Source: Manis javanica (lineage: Eukaryota > Chordata > Mammalia > Pholidota > Manidae). From it: DNA of 64,000 nt. The position numbers and the translations under genes were made by a program. The stretch is from positions 184,462,351-184,526,350 of the forward strand of contig NC_133156.1 of the NCBI RefSeq assembly GCF_040802235.1. The letters are read 5' to 3'. Positions within the stretch are counted from its first letter, which is position 1. Each line of letters begins with the position of its first letter. The notes under the pieces were generated by a model that searched no databases, was not told where the DNA came from, and was given only the letters and a program-made list of their open reading frames with translations. This document shows, piece after piece, positions 34,831-47,079 of this stretch.

Positions 34831-37800
34831 TTATACTCCACAGATGAGTGACATCATTTGGTATTTCTCTTTCTCCACGTGGTTTATTTCCCTGAGCATA
34901 ATACCCTCTGGCTCCATCCATGTTGTTGCAAATGGTAGGATTTGTTTTCTTCTTATGGCTGAATAATATTCCATTGTGTATATGTACCGCCTCTTCTTTA
35001 TCCATTCATCTACTGATGGACACTTAGGTTGCTTCCAATTCTTGGCTATTGTAAATAGTGCTGCGATAAACATAGGGGTGCATCTGTCTTTTTCAAACTT
35101 GAGTGCTGCGTTCTTAGGGTAAATTCCTAGGAGTGGTATTCCTGGGTCAAATGGTAAGTCTATTTTGAGCATTTTGAGGAACCTCCATACTGCTATCCAC
35201 AATGGTTGAACTAATTTACATTCCCACCAGCAGTGTAGGAGGGCTCCCTTTTCTCCACAACGTCACCAACATTTGTTGTTGTCTTTTGGATGGCAGCCAC
35301 CCTTACTGGTGTGAGGTGATACCTCATTGTGGTTTTAATTTGCATTTCTCTGATAATTAGCGATGTGGAGCATCCTTTCATGTGTCTGTTGGCCATCTGT
35401 ATTTATTTTTTGGAGAACTGTCTGTTCAGTTCCTCTGCCCATCTTTTAATTGGATTATTTGTTTTTTGTTTGTTGAGGTGTGTGAGCTCTTTATATATTT
35501 GGGACGTCAAGCCTTTATCGGATCTGTCATTTACAAATATATTCTCCCATACTGTAGGGTACCATTTTGTTCTTTTGATGGTGTCTTTTGCTGTACAGAA
35601 GGTTTTCAGCTTAATATAGTCCCACTTGTTCATTTTTGCTGTTGTTTTCCTTGCCCGGGGAGATATGTTCAAGAAGAGGTCACATATGTTTATGTCTAAG
35701 AGGTTTTTGCCTATGTTTTTTTCCAAGAGTTTTATGGTTTCATGACTTACATTCAGGTCTTTGATCCATTTTGAATTTACTTTTGTGTATGGGGTTAGAC
35801 AATGGTCCAGTTTCATTCTCCTACATGTAGCTGTCCAGTTTTGCCAGCACCAACTGTTGAAGAGACTGTCATTTCCCCATTGTAGGTCCATGGCTCCTTT
35901 ATCAAATATTAATTGACATATGTGTTTGGGTTAATGTCTGGAGTCTCTAATCTGTTCCACTGGTCTGTGGCTCTGTTCTTGTGCCAGTATCAAATTGCCT
36001 TGATTACTATGGCTTTGTAGTAGAGCTTGAAGTTGGGGAGTGAGATCCCCCCTACTTTATTCTTCTTTCTCAGGATTGCTTTGGTATTCGGGGTCTTTGG
36101 TGTTTCCATATGAATTTTTGAATTATTTGTTCCAGTTCATTGAAGAATGCTGCTGGTAATTTGATAGGGATTGCATCAAATCTGTATATTTCTTTGTGCA
36201 GGATGGCCATTTTGACTATATTAATTCTTCCTAGCCACGAGCATGGGATGCGTTTCCATTTATTAGTGTCCTCTTTAATTTCTCTTAAGAGTGACTTGTA
36301 GTTTTCAGAGTATAAGTCTTTCACTTCTTTGGTTAGGTTTATTCCTAGGTATTTTATTCTTTTTGATGCAATGGTGAATGGAATTGTTTTCCTGATTTCT
36401 CTTTCTATTGATTCATTGTTAGTGTATAGGAAAGCTACAGATTTCTGTGTGTTAATTTTGTATCCTGCAACTTTGCTGTATTCCGTATCAGTTCTAGTAG
36501 TTTTGGAGTGGAGTCTTTAGGGTTTTTTATGTACAGTATCAGATCATCTGCAAATAGTGACAGTTTAACTTCTTCTTTACCGATCTGGATTCCTTGTATT
36601 TCTTTGTTTTGTCTGATTGCCATGGCTAGGACCTCCAGTACTATGTTAAATAACAGTGGGGAGAGTGGGCATCCCTGTCTTGTTCCCGATCTCAGAGGAA
36701 ATGCTTTCAGCTTCTCGCTGTTCAGTATAATGCTGGCTGTGGGTTTATCATATATAGCCTTCATTATGTTGAGGTACTTGCCCTCTATTCCCATTTTGCT
36801 GAGAGTTTTTATCATGAATGGATGTTGAATTTTGTCAAATGCTTTTTCAGCATCTATGGAGATGATCATGTGGTTTTTGTCTTTCTTTTTGTTGATGTGG
36901 TGGATGATGTTGATGGATTTTCGAATGTTGTACCATCCTTGCATCCCTGGGATGAACCCCACTTGGTCATGGTGTATGATCCTTTTGATATACTGTTGAA
37001 TTCTGTTTGCTAATATTTTATTGAGTATTTTTGCATCTACATTCATCAGGGATATTGGTCTGTAATTTTCTTTTTTGGTGGGGTCTTTTCCTGGTTTTGG
37101 TATTAGGGTGATGTTGGCTTCATAGAATGAGTTTGGGAGTATTCCCTCTTCTATTTTTTGGAACACTTTAAGGAGAATGGGTATTATGTCTTCTCTGTGT
37201 GTCTGATAAAATTCCAAGGTAAATCCGTCTGGCCCCGGGGTTTTGTTCTTGGGTAGTTTTTTGATTACCGTTTCAATTTCTTTGCTCGTAATTGGTTTGT
37301 TTAACTTTTGTGTTTCTTCCTTGGTCAGTCTTGGGAGGTTGTATTTTTCTAGGAAGTTGTCCATTTCTTGTAGGTTTTCCAGCTTGTTGGCATATAGGTT
37401 TTCATAGTAGTCTTTAATAATTCTTTGTATTTCTGTGGAGTCTGTCGTGATTTTTCCATTCTCATTTCTGATTCTGTTGATTTGTGTTGACTCTCTTTGT
37501 CTCTTAGTAAGTTTGGCTAGAGGCTTATCTATTTTGTTTATTTTCTCAGTGAACCAGCTCTTGGTTTCATTGATTTTTGCTATTGTTTTATTCTTCTCAA
37601 TTTTGTTTATTTCTTCTCTGATCTTTATTATATCCCTCCTTCTGCTGCCTTTAGGCCTCATTTGTTCTTCTTTTTCCAGTTTTGATAATTTTGATGTTAG
37701 ACTATTCATTTGGGATTGTTCTTCCTTCTTCAAGTGTGCCTGGATCGCTATATACTTTCCTCTTAAGACTGCTTTCGCTGCGTCCCACAGAAGTTGGGGC

Positions 37801-38661
37801 TTTGTGTTGTTGTTGTCATTTGTTTCCATATATTCCTTGATCTCTATTTAAATTTGTTCATTGATCAATTGACTATTTAGGAGCATGTTGTTAAGCATGG
37901 AGCCTTTTTGTTTTCTTTGTAGAATTTATTTCTAATTTTATACCTTTGTGGTTTGAAAAATTGGTTGGTAGAATTTCAATATTTTGGAATTTACTGAGGC
38001 TCTTTTTGTGGGCTAGTATGTGGTCTATTCTGCAGAATGTTCCATGTGCACTTCAGAAGAATGTATATCCTGTTGCTTTTGGATGTAGAGTTCTATAGAT
38101 GCCTATTAGGTCCATCTGTTCTAGTGTGTTGTTCAGTGCCTCTGTGTCCTTACTTATTTTCTGCCTGGTGGATCTATCCTTTGAGGTGAGTGGTGTGTTG
38201 AAGTCTCCTAAAATGAATGCATTGCAGTCTATTTCCCCCTTTAGTTCTGTTAGTATTTGTTTCACATATGTTGGTGCTCCTGTGTTGGGTGCATATATAT
38301 TTAGAATGGTTATATCCTCTTGTTGGACTGAGCCCTTTATCATTATGTAGTGTCCTTCTTTATCTCTTGTTACTTTCTCTGTTTTGAAGTCTATTTTGTC
38401 TGATATTAGTACTGCAACCCCTGCTTTCTTCTCACTGCTATTTGCCTGAAATATGTTTTTGCATCCCTTGACTTTTAGTCTGTGCATGTCTTTGGGTTTG
38501 AGGTGAGTTTCTTGTAAGCAGCATATAGATGGGTCTTGCTTTTTTATCCATTCTATTACTCTGTGTCTTTTGATTGGTGCATTAACTCCATTTAAATTTA
38601 GGGTGACTATTGAAAGATATGTACTTATTGCCATTGCAGGCTTTAAATTCGTGGTTACCAA
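34831..38661 (-). pseudogene. L1-B ORF2 (endonuclease / reverse transcriptase), broken
   Basis: The endonuclease part is open at 38053-38661 (203 codons) with TLNLNGVNAP, CCLQETH and GDFNTPLT, then a stop. The linker and RT part is open for 464 codons at 36435-37829 and keeps [28 protein letters not shown] and the catalytic [10 protein letters not shown] frameshift follows near 36480. C-terminal pieces lie at 36070-36324, 35403-35891, 35211-35396 and 34831-35202; the last holds IDLPFDPGIPLLGIYPK and YTMEYYSAI. Frames change at least four times across the gene. The product would have carried out target-primed reverse transcription. Confidence 0.88.
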
Positions 38662-38829
38662 AGATTCAAGGTTATCCTCTTTAGTATCTTACTGCCTAAC
38701 TTAGCTTGCTTATTGAGCTGTTATAAAGACTGTCTGATGATTCTTTATTTCTCTCCCTTCTTATTCCTCCTCCTCCATTCTTCATATGTTGGGTGTTTTG
38801 TTCTGTGCTCTTTTTAGGAGTGCTCCCAT

Positions 38830-39687
38830 CTAGAGTAGTCCCTGTAAGATGCCCTGTAGAGGTGGTTTGTGGGAGGCAAATTCCCTCAGCTTTTGCTTAT
38901 CTGGGAATTGTTTAATCTCTCCATCATATTTAAATGATAATCGTGCTGGATACAGTATCCTTGGTTCAAGGCCCTTCTGTTTCATTGCATTAAGTATATC
39001 ATGCCATTCTCTTCTGGCCTGTAAGGTTTCTGTCGAGAAGTCTGATGATAGCTTGATGGTTTTTCCTTTATAGGTGACCTTTTTCTCTCTAGCTGCCTTT
39101 AAAACTCTTTCCTTGTCCTTGATCTTTGCCATTTTAATTATTATGTGTCTTGGTGTTGTCCTCCTTGGGTCCTTTCTGTTGGGAGTTCTGTGTATTTTTG
39201 TGGTCTGTTTGATTATTTCCTCCCCCAGTTTGGGGAAGTTTTCAGCAATTATTTCTTCAAAGACACTTTCTATCCCTTTTTCTCTCTCTTCTTCCTCTGG
39301 TACCCCTATAATACAGATATTGTTCCTTTTGGATTGGTCACACAGTTCTCTTAATATTGTTTCATTCCTGGAGATCCTTTTATCTCACTCTATGTCAGCT
39401 TCTATGCGTTCCTGTTCTCTGGTTTCTATTCCATCAATGGCCTCTTGCATCTTATCCATTCTGCTTACAAATCCTTCCAGAGTTTGTTTCACTTCTGTAA
39501 TCTCCTTCCTGGCATCTGTGATCTCCCTCCGGACTTCATCCCATTGCTCTTGCATTTTTCTCTGCATCTCTGTCAGCATGTTTATGATTTTTATTTTGAA
39601 TTATATTTCAGGAAGACTGGTTAGGTCTGTCTCCTTCTCTGGTGTTGTCTCTGTGATCTTGGTTTGCCTGTAATTTTGCCTTTTCAT
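38830..39687 (-). pseudogene. L1-B ORF1 (RNA-binding chaperone), two nonsense codons
   Basis: One frame runs from an ATG at 39685-39687 (MKRQNYRQTKITETT) to the stop at 38830, 286 codons with the terminator. It has a glutamine/glutamate-rich coiled coil, then the RRM-like core (NICIIGVPEEEREKG) and the C-terminal domain (ARREWHDILNAMKQKGLEPR). Only two internal stops were seen, near 39604 and 39384, and no frameshift. In active L1s the product forms trimers that coat L1 RNA. Confidence 0.85.
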
Positions 39688-39779
39688 GGCGATAGAAATA
39701 GTTTGCAGAGCTGGGATGAGTGACGGCTGGAAAAACTTCCCTTCTTGTTGGTTTGTGGCCTTCCTCTCCTGGGAGAACA

Positions 39780-39798
39780 GCGACCTCTAGTGGCTTGT
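39780..39798 (-). promoter_or_regulatory. CTCF-like motif in L1-B 5' UTR
   Basis: Minus strand GCCACTAGAGGTCGCTG fits the CTCF core with one mismatch at a central G. Motif only; binding not shown. Confidence 0.35.
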
Positions 39799-40522
39799 GC
39801 TGGGTAGCTGCGGCAGACAGAGCTTCTGATTCCTGCCCGGCTGCTATGGAGTTTATCTCCGCTGTGGCTGTGGGTGTGCCCTGGCTCGGGCTGCTGCTCC
39901 AAAATGGTGGAGCTGAGTTGGAGGGGGAGCAGCCGGGAGGGTATTTATCTCCGTGAGGGGCCTCTGTGCTCCCTGTTGCTCAGGGGGTTAGTGTGCCCAT
40001 AGATCCCCAGATTCCCTGCCTCTGGACTAAGTGTCCCGCCCTTCTCACCAAAGAGTTCCAAAAAGCACTCACAAAAACAAAACAAAACAAAACAAACAAA
40101 AAATTAAATAAATCATTAAAAAAAAAAAAAGCCACTCGCTTTTCTTTGTCCTCAGGCGCTGGCCTCAGGGACCCGCTCACCGATCTTGCTGCCCTGTTTC
40201 CCTAGTATCCAGGATCCCCGCATGCACTGTGTCTGTGCTCTGGTGCGGATGCTGGGGCTGGGTGTTCAGAAGTCCTGGGCTCCCTCTCCCTCCCCACTCT
40301 GACTCCTCTCCTCCTGCCGGGAGCTGGGTGGAGGGGCGCTTGGGTCCCGCTGGGTTGGGGCTTGTATCTTACCCCCTTCATGAGGCGCTGGGTTCTTGCA
40401 GGTGTGGATGTGGTCTGGATGTTGTCCTGTGTCCTCTGGTCTCTATTCTAGGAAGAGTTGTCTTTGTTATATTTTCATAAATATATGTGGTTTTGGGAGG
40501 AGATTTCCGCTCCTCTACTCAT

Positions 40523-40533
40523 GCCGCCATCTT
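40523..40533 (-). promoter_or_regulatory. YY1-like site at the 5' end of L1-B
   Basis: AAGATGGCGGC, the same motif at the same distance from the 5' boundary as in L1-A. Confidence 0.6.
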
Positions 40534-40543
40534 TTTTGTAGGT

Positions 40544-40560
40544 CTGATCCTTGACATCTT
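40544..40560. repeat. Right target-site duplication of the L1-B composite
   Basis: ctgatccttgacatctt, the partner of 32548-32564. Confidence 0.85.
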
Positions 40561-41060
40561 AAGAAAGGTCAGTCCGACTTGGGTTCATTTTTGTTTGAAA
40601 AGTGAAGGAAAGTACAAAACTTGAAAGGGACCTAGTCTCAAGAGGAGTGAGAACAGCTCTCTGGGGAGGGAAGATTGTGGCTGAGATGGCAGGTGCCACG
40701 TTTCTCCTTTCTTCTTGGTTGTCGGTGCTCATCTTCCTGCATCATGAGCCTGGGCCTGGGTGTCTGATGGTGGTGGTGCCGAGTTCTTTGCTCTAAGGCA
40801 TGGTCCTCTGTGTCCTTCTCACCAAAGACTGACTGACCAAGGCCCCTGTGCACCAGGATGTCCAAAAAGCTGTCCTGTTGTGGGGACACCTCCATCTTCC
40901 CACTGGTGGCCAACCTCTGGGGTGTTTAGGCTGCCCAGCCGCAGTTCCAAGATCACTCCCACGGTGCTGTCCCTGCTGAAGACAGCTGGGATACCCCAAG
41001 GACAATTCTCACCTTAAAGAGCTTCCAAATGGATTTTATAAACACTGCCTCAAATTTAAT
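40561..41060. other. Intergenic DNA, no gene recognised
   Basis: Resumes the host sequence interrupted at 32564. Frames on both strands overlap without family features. Confidence 0.5.
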
Positions 41061-41069
41061 CTCTTTCCA

Positions 41070-41420
41070 TTAAGTTTGTGCTTAAGGAATTGCTATAACT
41101 TTTAAAGAAAATAATAAAATAAAAACAATACGTGTACACAGTTAAAATTAGGAAGCAGACAATATCACAGAAAAGCATTCAATGAAAAGCTGTCTCTTTT
41201 TCTGTGGCCAGCCACCCCAACTCCCACTTCTTAGAGGAAACCTTTCTTAATTATTGCTTTCTCTCTCTCTTTTTCCTGTTCCTATCCTTATTTTAATCTT
41301 TTTGTATCTTTATATTTAAAGTGTTTTTTTTTTGTAGGCAACTTATAGTTGGGTCTCACCCTTTCATATCTCATCTGATAGTTTCTTTTTTTTATGTTGC
41401 TTTCTCTTTTAAATTTGGTT
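41070..41420 (-). mobile_element. Ancient L1 3' fragment (probable)
   Basis: cacagttaaaattaggaagc, then agaaaagcattcaatgaaaa and a ccagccaccccaactccc block follow an L1ME-type 3' UTR in reverse orientation. The right end is uncertain. Confidence 0.5.
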
Positions 41421-42264
41421 TTTATTTCATTTTATCATGGTTTAACAAGTGAAATAGTCCTACAAGGCTTGTTATTGTAATAGCAGTACAAATTTCTTTT
41501 TGGGATGAAAATGATCTAAAATTAGATAGTGGTGATGTTTGCACAGCTCTGAGTATAGTAAATCTCACTGACTTGTGCATTTTGAGTGGAAGAACTTCAC
41601 TGTGTGTATATGCCAATCAAACTGTAATGAGAAGGGGAGGATAATAAACACTTTCAAGAAAAGCAGTCTCCTGACCGCTTTCCCTCTGTTTCTCACTTTC
41701 CAGAGGCAGCTGATGTTACTTGATATTTCCTTCTGTATCTCTGCCGGGTTTGCTTCTAATGCTATGTCTGGCTTATTCAGTGTCAGGCATTTACTGTTGA
41801 CTTCCCATTAAAAGGAAGATGAAGCTTTAACTTCCTTCATATTGCTCACCCCGGCCCCCACCATACACATGCACACCTTCCATCCCCATTCTTCCAATAC
41901 AGTGTTGGTAATACTGTGATCAGCTCAGCATTCTAGGTTCATGTAGTATGACAACAGAAATTCACTTGGTAGTTGCCCACGTTTGTGGCCTAGAGCAGGG
42001 CATCCAAGGCTTTCCCTGGTTCTTCATTTGTCTGTATTCTACTCCCCCCACCCCACCCTACTCTTCAGTCCCATTTGCAGAGGCACCTGGAATGGCTGAT
42101 TTCCAAATATTTTGAGGTAGCCACCGTGTAAATCATTTCATTTAGGCTTTCCCCACTGTGGTCTTGGAATATGATTTTTTTGAGGGGTTCCCTAAATTAT
42201 TTATCACTCAGCCATCTGCTGTCCAATTTCTGAAATTTTGTCGCTCTTTTCACATCTCCCATTC

Positions 42265-42425
42265 TCTTGTTTTAAAATCAATTTATTGCTATATAATGCA
42301 CATACCATACAGTTTACCCATTTAAAGTGGCTTTAGTATATGCAGAGTTGTGCATGTATCACCACAATCAATTTTACAACATTTTAATTTCTTTTTCTTT
42401 GTGACTTCAGGCCTTCAAACTTCCT
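42265..42425 (-). mobile_element. Ancient L1 3' fragment
   Basis: cacataccatacagtttacc, then catttaaagtggctttagta and tgtatcaccacaatcaattt: typical L1M 3' UTR in reverse. Confidence 0.6.
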
Positions 42426-42429
42426 TTAC

Positions 42430-44270
42430 TGTTTCTAATAATGGAATTTCAGGAGGAAGTGGAGGCTAATGCATAGATTCATGTCATATTTTACCAGAGC
42501 TTCTCTTGAATATCTCGTTATCATTTCTTGATTCACTAAATTTAGACATTATCTAATGGGTTCTTGCTATCACAAATGAAGACTAAACTCAGTTACGCTC
42601 TTCCACTATAGTTACAACACTAATTTTAGTTCCTTACTTACCTCTGTGACTTTAAATACTTTAGTCACCTCGTTATTTCTTGTTCTACTGCAAATAGCAT
42701 CTCTCAACACTGTATATATATTTTAGAGTACTTTTCTCTTTCATTTACATCTCTTCTTCACTTATATTTCTCACCTTGTCATCTGTCCTTTTCCTCTTGC
42801 ATTTTTAAGGCTAATCTATTCACAACCATAACCATAGTTAATTTTCATGCTTTGTCTATATGTTGATCCAAAAGCAAAAAATCAATAATGATATTTAAAA
42901 ATATTATGAACACACAAATATTTCATTGCATATTCAACTACAGCATTCTGATTATATTTGCTTTTCTGTACAGTTTTTCTCCCCCCTGGAATTTTAAACT
43001 GCTTTCTTTTCATCTTGAATGGTCTGCCCAGATAACAAGCTTAAGTTCTTTGAACTAACCAAGGAGAGTGTCATATCTGTAGAATCTGCCCTTTACCTTG
43101 GTTTCGACTCTCTGGAGTTCCCTTTGAGTGATTGTTGTGCTCCGATCAGGGTGGATTCCTTTCCCACTGCTGAGTCAGTGTTGAGCATGGTGCAATTGAG
43201 GTGACTGTGGAATATCCTGGTAGTCATGTCCAGAAGTGGTGGACAGATGGGTCTGGACTGCTCGGGAGATGTCTATGTTGGAGGTATTGTGAGTCCCTGG
43301 CTCATAAGGAAAACTGAAATCATGGGAGTGGATATGAAGAGAATATATGGGAGGATGGGAGCTAAGTTTAGAGTCCTGGGAAGCATCAGAATTCAGAGGA
43401 CCATGCCTGAAAAGTTGGTTGATGACATCCTTGAGAAGAGGTGGAGGGGTGTGCGTGGTGGGAGAAGTTGGGATTCCCACTTCTGCCTCTGGGTGCCTTG
43501 GCTTATGGGGCTGGGGGCTGTAAGACAAAGCCTTGGGGGGGGTCTCTGAATGACAGGGGGAAGAAGCTAGTGGTGAAACAGTGATAGAGTGAGGAGTTTT
43601 CCCAGAAAAGAGGACTTGGGGTGGGAAGCAAAGGAAAGGGGTGGTCGGGAAGATAGCGTCAGAAAGTGTTGAGGTGGCCAGAGAGCCCTTGGCCATGATC
43701 CGAGTGGCCTAGGGCGCCACAGATAGTGGGTGAGGGAGGGTGGGAGCCGTTCCAAGCTGGCCTCTCTTCTCTCAGCCATTTCCAGTCTCGAGTTTGCCCA
43801 GCTGGCCGCCTGTCGCTGTAGGTGGTGGTCAGCCCTTAGAGATTTGCAGGGTCGAATCTGGGTTCCTGAAGTGCTGATGTGCAACAAGCTCTGTGTATGT
43901 TTACATCCACATATTTGGCTTCCCCCATCCTGAGGACAGACGTGGGAACAGTAGATGACCAGCCAAAGTAAGCAGAGAGGCTTGCAAGTCCAGACTTTCT
44001 TCCTATTTTAACTGGAACATCAGGATCCAGCTTCATTCCTCCAATGTGCTTCAGTCCAGAGGAAAGTGGGCCATCTCTGGCCTCCCGTTTTAGAGCAGAG
44101 CATGATGATCGCACGCCAGGTGTCCGATTGAATGGGCGGGACCAGCACGCATATCCCAGGTCTGGTCACTCCTGTGGCCTCCCTCCAGACTCCACGCGGG
44201 TGTCTTGGTTGTTTTCTGAATGTCTCCTGAACTTCTCATAACAGCCCATTTGTAGAGATTACATTGGTTT
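42430..44270. other. Intergenic DNA, no gene recognised
   Basis: AT-rich to about 43.0 kb, then GC-richer. The 43190-43420 block resembles an old interspersed repeat I cannot name. The 173-codon minus-strand frame at 43175-43696 is Pro/Ser/His-rich and looks like a composition artefact. Confidence 0.45.
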
Positions 44271-44319
44271 TGTTTGCAATTAGAAAAATGTAAGCTCAAG
44301 ATCATACAAATACTGAGTG

Positions 44320-44700
44320 GGAGAAATAGAATTTATTTTATTAAACTTTTCCTTGTTATGAAATTTTCAAACAAAGGGGAACATTCTAAGAATAACATAT
44401 CTGGTGCCCTCCATACCGTTGGACAGCTCTATAAATGCTTTAATGTTAAGCTGTCCCTATCAGATTTTTTAAAGAAAATATTAACAAATCCATTTGAAGG
44501 TCATGTGTCTCCCTTCCTGATGTTTTCCTCCTTTCTCTCTCTTAAGAGGTACCACTATTGAAGTTGGTGTTTATTATTACCATGCAAGTCTTTATATTTT
44601 TGTTATTTATACTGTATGATAAAACAATGTATGGTATTATTTCACATGCTTTTAAGTGTTGCACAAAAGGTGTCAAACTGCATTTTTTTCCCCTGGATTC
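44320..44700 (-). mobile_element. Possible ancient L1 3' fragment
   Basis: ttatgaaattttcaaacaaa and following AT-rich sequence resemble an L1ME 3' UTR in reverse. Weak, from memory. Confidence 0.35.
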
Positions 44701-44729
44701 AATTTGAGTGTAGTTCAGATATTCATTGG

Positions 44730-45365
44730 CGATTTTAGATGATGTTAACTTCAGCCTGCATTAAGCGATCAGCCTTTGCCGGTCAGACATGAAAGGATCA
44801 TACATACACTTCACTTCTACTCCTGGTAACTTAGAGCTCTAATTCCTTAGCTCCTAATTTGGATGTTTAGGTCAATTTCCTTACTTCCTTGGATAATAGT
44901 ACAGGCTTTATTACTGAAAGTTTGTCTTGGTCAAGCCCTTCTTGCCAAACCATTCTGTATAATGTATGAAACATGAATAATATTTTCCACAGTGCAGAGA
45001 TAGGGTGGAGAAAGGGGGGAGATGTGGATCAACCAAGAAGTCAGAGGACATAGGAGTATAAGAACCTCCTCAAACATTTTTTTCAACTGTGTCAAGGTTC
45101 TTTATACTCCTGTTTTCTTCTTGCTGAGTCTCCCATTTGGCATAAAGAACTCTCCTGGCATTGAATCCAACAGGAAATAGAATGTTTGGGCTTTATTGAA
45201 GGTTATTTCTCATGTTTTGCCTAATATTTTCCATGAGTCAAAGACAGTGAAATTAAAAAAATGACAACCATCTTCATCAGTGATGAGCTCTTCAACTTCT
45301 AGAGTGGTGATGTACAATGTTTTCTGCAGGATTTCAGTATGTCTAGAATAGAAATGATAGAAATA
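44730..45365. other. Intergenic DNA, nothing recognised
   Basis: AT-rich unique-looking sequence without credible frames. Confidence 0.5.
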
Positions 45366-45379
45366 GTCTTTTTCTATGC

Positions 45380-45555
45380 TACATAGTGCAGTGGCTATTA
45401 GCCACTAGCCCCGTGGGGCTATTGAGCACTTGAAACATGTCTAGTGTGAATAAGGAATTGAATTTTAAGATGTGCTTATTTTTTAAATAATTTAAATTAG
45501 AATAACCTCATGGGGCTAGTGACTACTGTATTGGACAGCACAGTTCTAGAGGATT
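45380..45555. mobile_element. hAT-Charlie MITE (MER3-like)
   Basis: Palindromic layout: agtggctattagccactagc and gtggggctattgagcacttg on the left, tcatggggctagtgactact and gtattggacagcacag on the right. Inner sequence is aaggaattgaattttaag. Matches the MER3-type non-autonomous element as remembered. Confidence 0.65.
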
Positions 45556-45559
45556 TAGA

Positions 45560-47040
45560 CCAATATGTGTTGGGAGGTTTTCAAGTCTTAATAAATCAAA
45601 TGAGTTCATATTAAATTATAACTGATTTATTTGCTCGTTCTTTTCCCAAATCCGAAGTTAATGTAAGAAACTGGATTGCGTGGGGACATTCATACAGAGT
45701 ATTGTTTCTCCAAGAGCTTCTTCTAATGTGTTGTTTGTAGGCATATCCTTGTGATTGTGTTGGTGGTGGTGAGAACCAAGCATTGGTGGTACATCTGCCT
45801 GCACCCCCTTTAATTATCCTTTGCTCCACAGCTCACTCAGTCCACCTTGTTTTCCATCTTTATTAATTCTGACTTCTTTAAATTCAGGTTGTTCTTTAAA
45901 TTCAGTTTATGTTACTAGTTGTCCCAACAACGTCCTTTACAGCAATACTAACAACAACAATCTTTAATCTAGTATTCAATTTGGGATCACAGGCTGCCTT
46001 TGTTCTCTTGTCTCATCAGTCTCCTTTAATCTAGAGCAATTCTACAGTCTTTGTCTTTCCATGGTCTTCACGTTTCTGAAGAGCAAAGGTGAGCTATTTT
46101 GTAGAATTTTCCTCAATTTATGTTTGTCTGATGTTCCATCATGATTGGATGTAGTATGTATATTTTTGGCAAGAATATCACAGAAGTGATACTGTGTTCT
46201 TCTCAGTACATCATATACAGAAGTACAGAGTATCAATTTTTCATTTGTGGTTACTTGCTGAATGTGGTATCTGCCAAGCTTCTCCATGAAAAAATGACTA
46301 TTTTTCCTTCTGTAATCAGTAAGTCACTCTGATGAGATATTTTGAGACTATGTGAACATCCTGTTTCTATCATACTTTTGCCCTTAGCTTCAATATCTTT
46401 ATCATTCTTGAATGAAGCAATTGTTACTATGGTGCTTACCAAATGGTGATTATCTAATTGAATCATTCTTTCTGTGGTTAGCATTATTTGTAGACATTTT
46501 ATTATAAAGAGTGTTTTTCTTTTCTATCTATTTTATCTATCATCTATCTGGCATCATCTATCATCTTTATCTCCTATCTATCTATCTCAGTATGGCCTCA
46601 TAGATCTTATTTCTCTCCATGGATTATATTCTATCACTATCACTATTTTATTATGTTGTTAAATTTTCCCAGATGTGAGCAGTAGAATTTCCTTCATTCT
46701 GGCTCCTTTGTTCTTTGACATCTCTCCATTTTTTTGGAGCTATTTCTTACTTCCTAATATAAAATGATACAGTCTCTTCCTGTATGTTTTGTGTACCAAC
46801 CCTCTTTGGAGACCAGCTTTCATGCTGATGATCATATGTTGGGAAAGTGGACAGGAGACAAAAGGCAAGGTAAGGAGCTGGGACCCTAAAAGGCAACATA
46901 GTCAGTATGTGAATGAACTAGAAAATACTTTGCCTTGCCAATAGGAATAGCAAGGAAACTTGCCTGTCGGTATAGGGTTAAAGGAGAATATTTTCTCTTG
47001 AGAATTCTTAACCATGAGCTGGCACTCAATCAAATTTGTA
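45560..47040. other. Intergenic DNA with a TATC microsatellite
   Basis: Short frames only. A degenerate (ATCT)n occurs at about 46526-46590. No gene recognised. Confidence 0.5.
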
Positions 47041-47079
47041 ACCCAAATTTACACTACCTGCATGATTCTAAATACCTTT

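Larger units (their letters stand above)
34491..40543 (-). mobile_element. L1-B: near full-length L1
   Basis: A 6.05-kb element. In element order: a 5' end with AAGATGGCGGC (40523-40533), a GC-rich 5' UTR of about 0.85 kb, ORF1 (38830-39687), a short spacer, ORF2 (about 34831-38661), a 3' UTR of about 330 bp with C-rich segments, and an A tail (plus-strand T run 34491-34500). It is clearly younger than L1-old and better kept than L1-A, but stops and frameshifts in both ORFs make it inactive. Confidence 0.9.
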
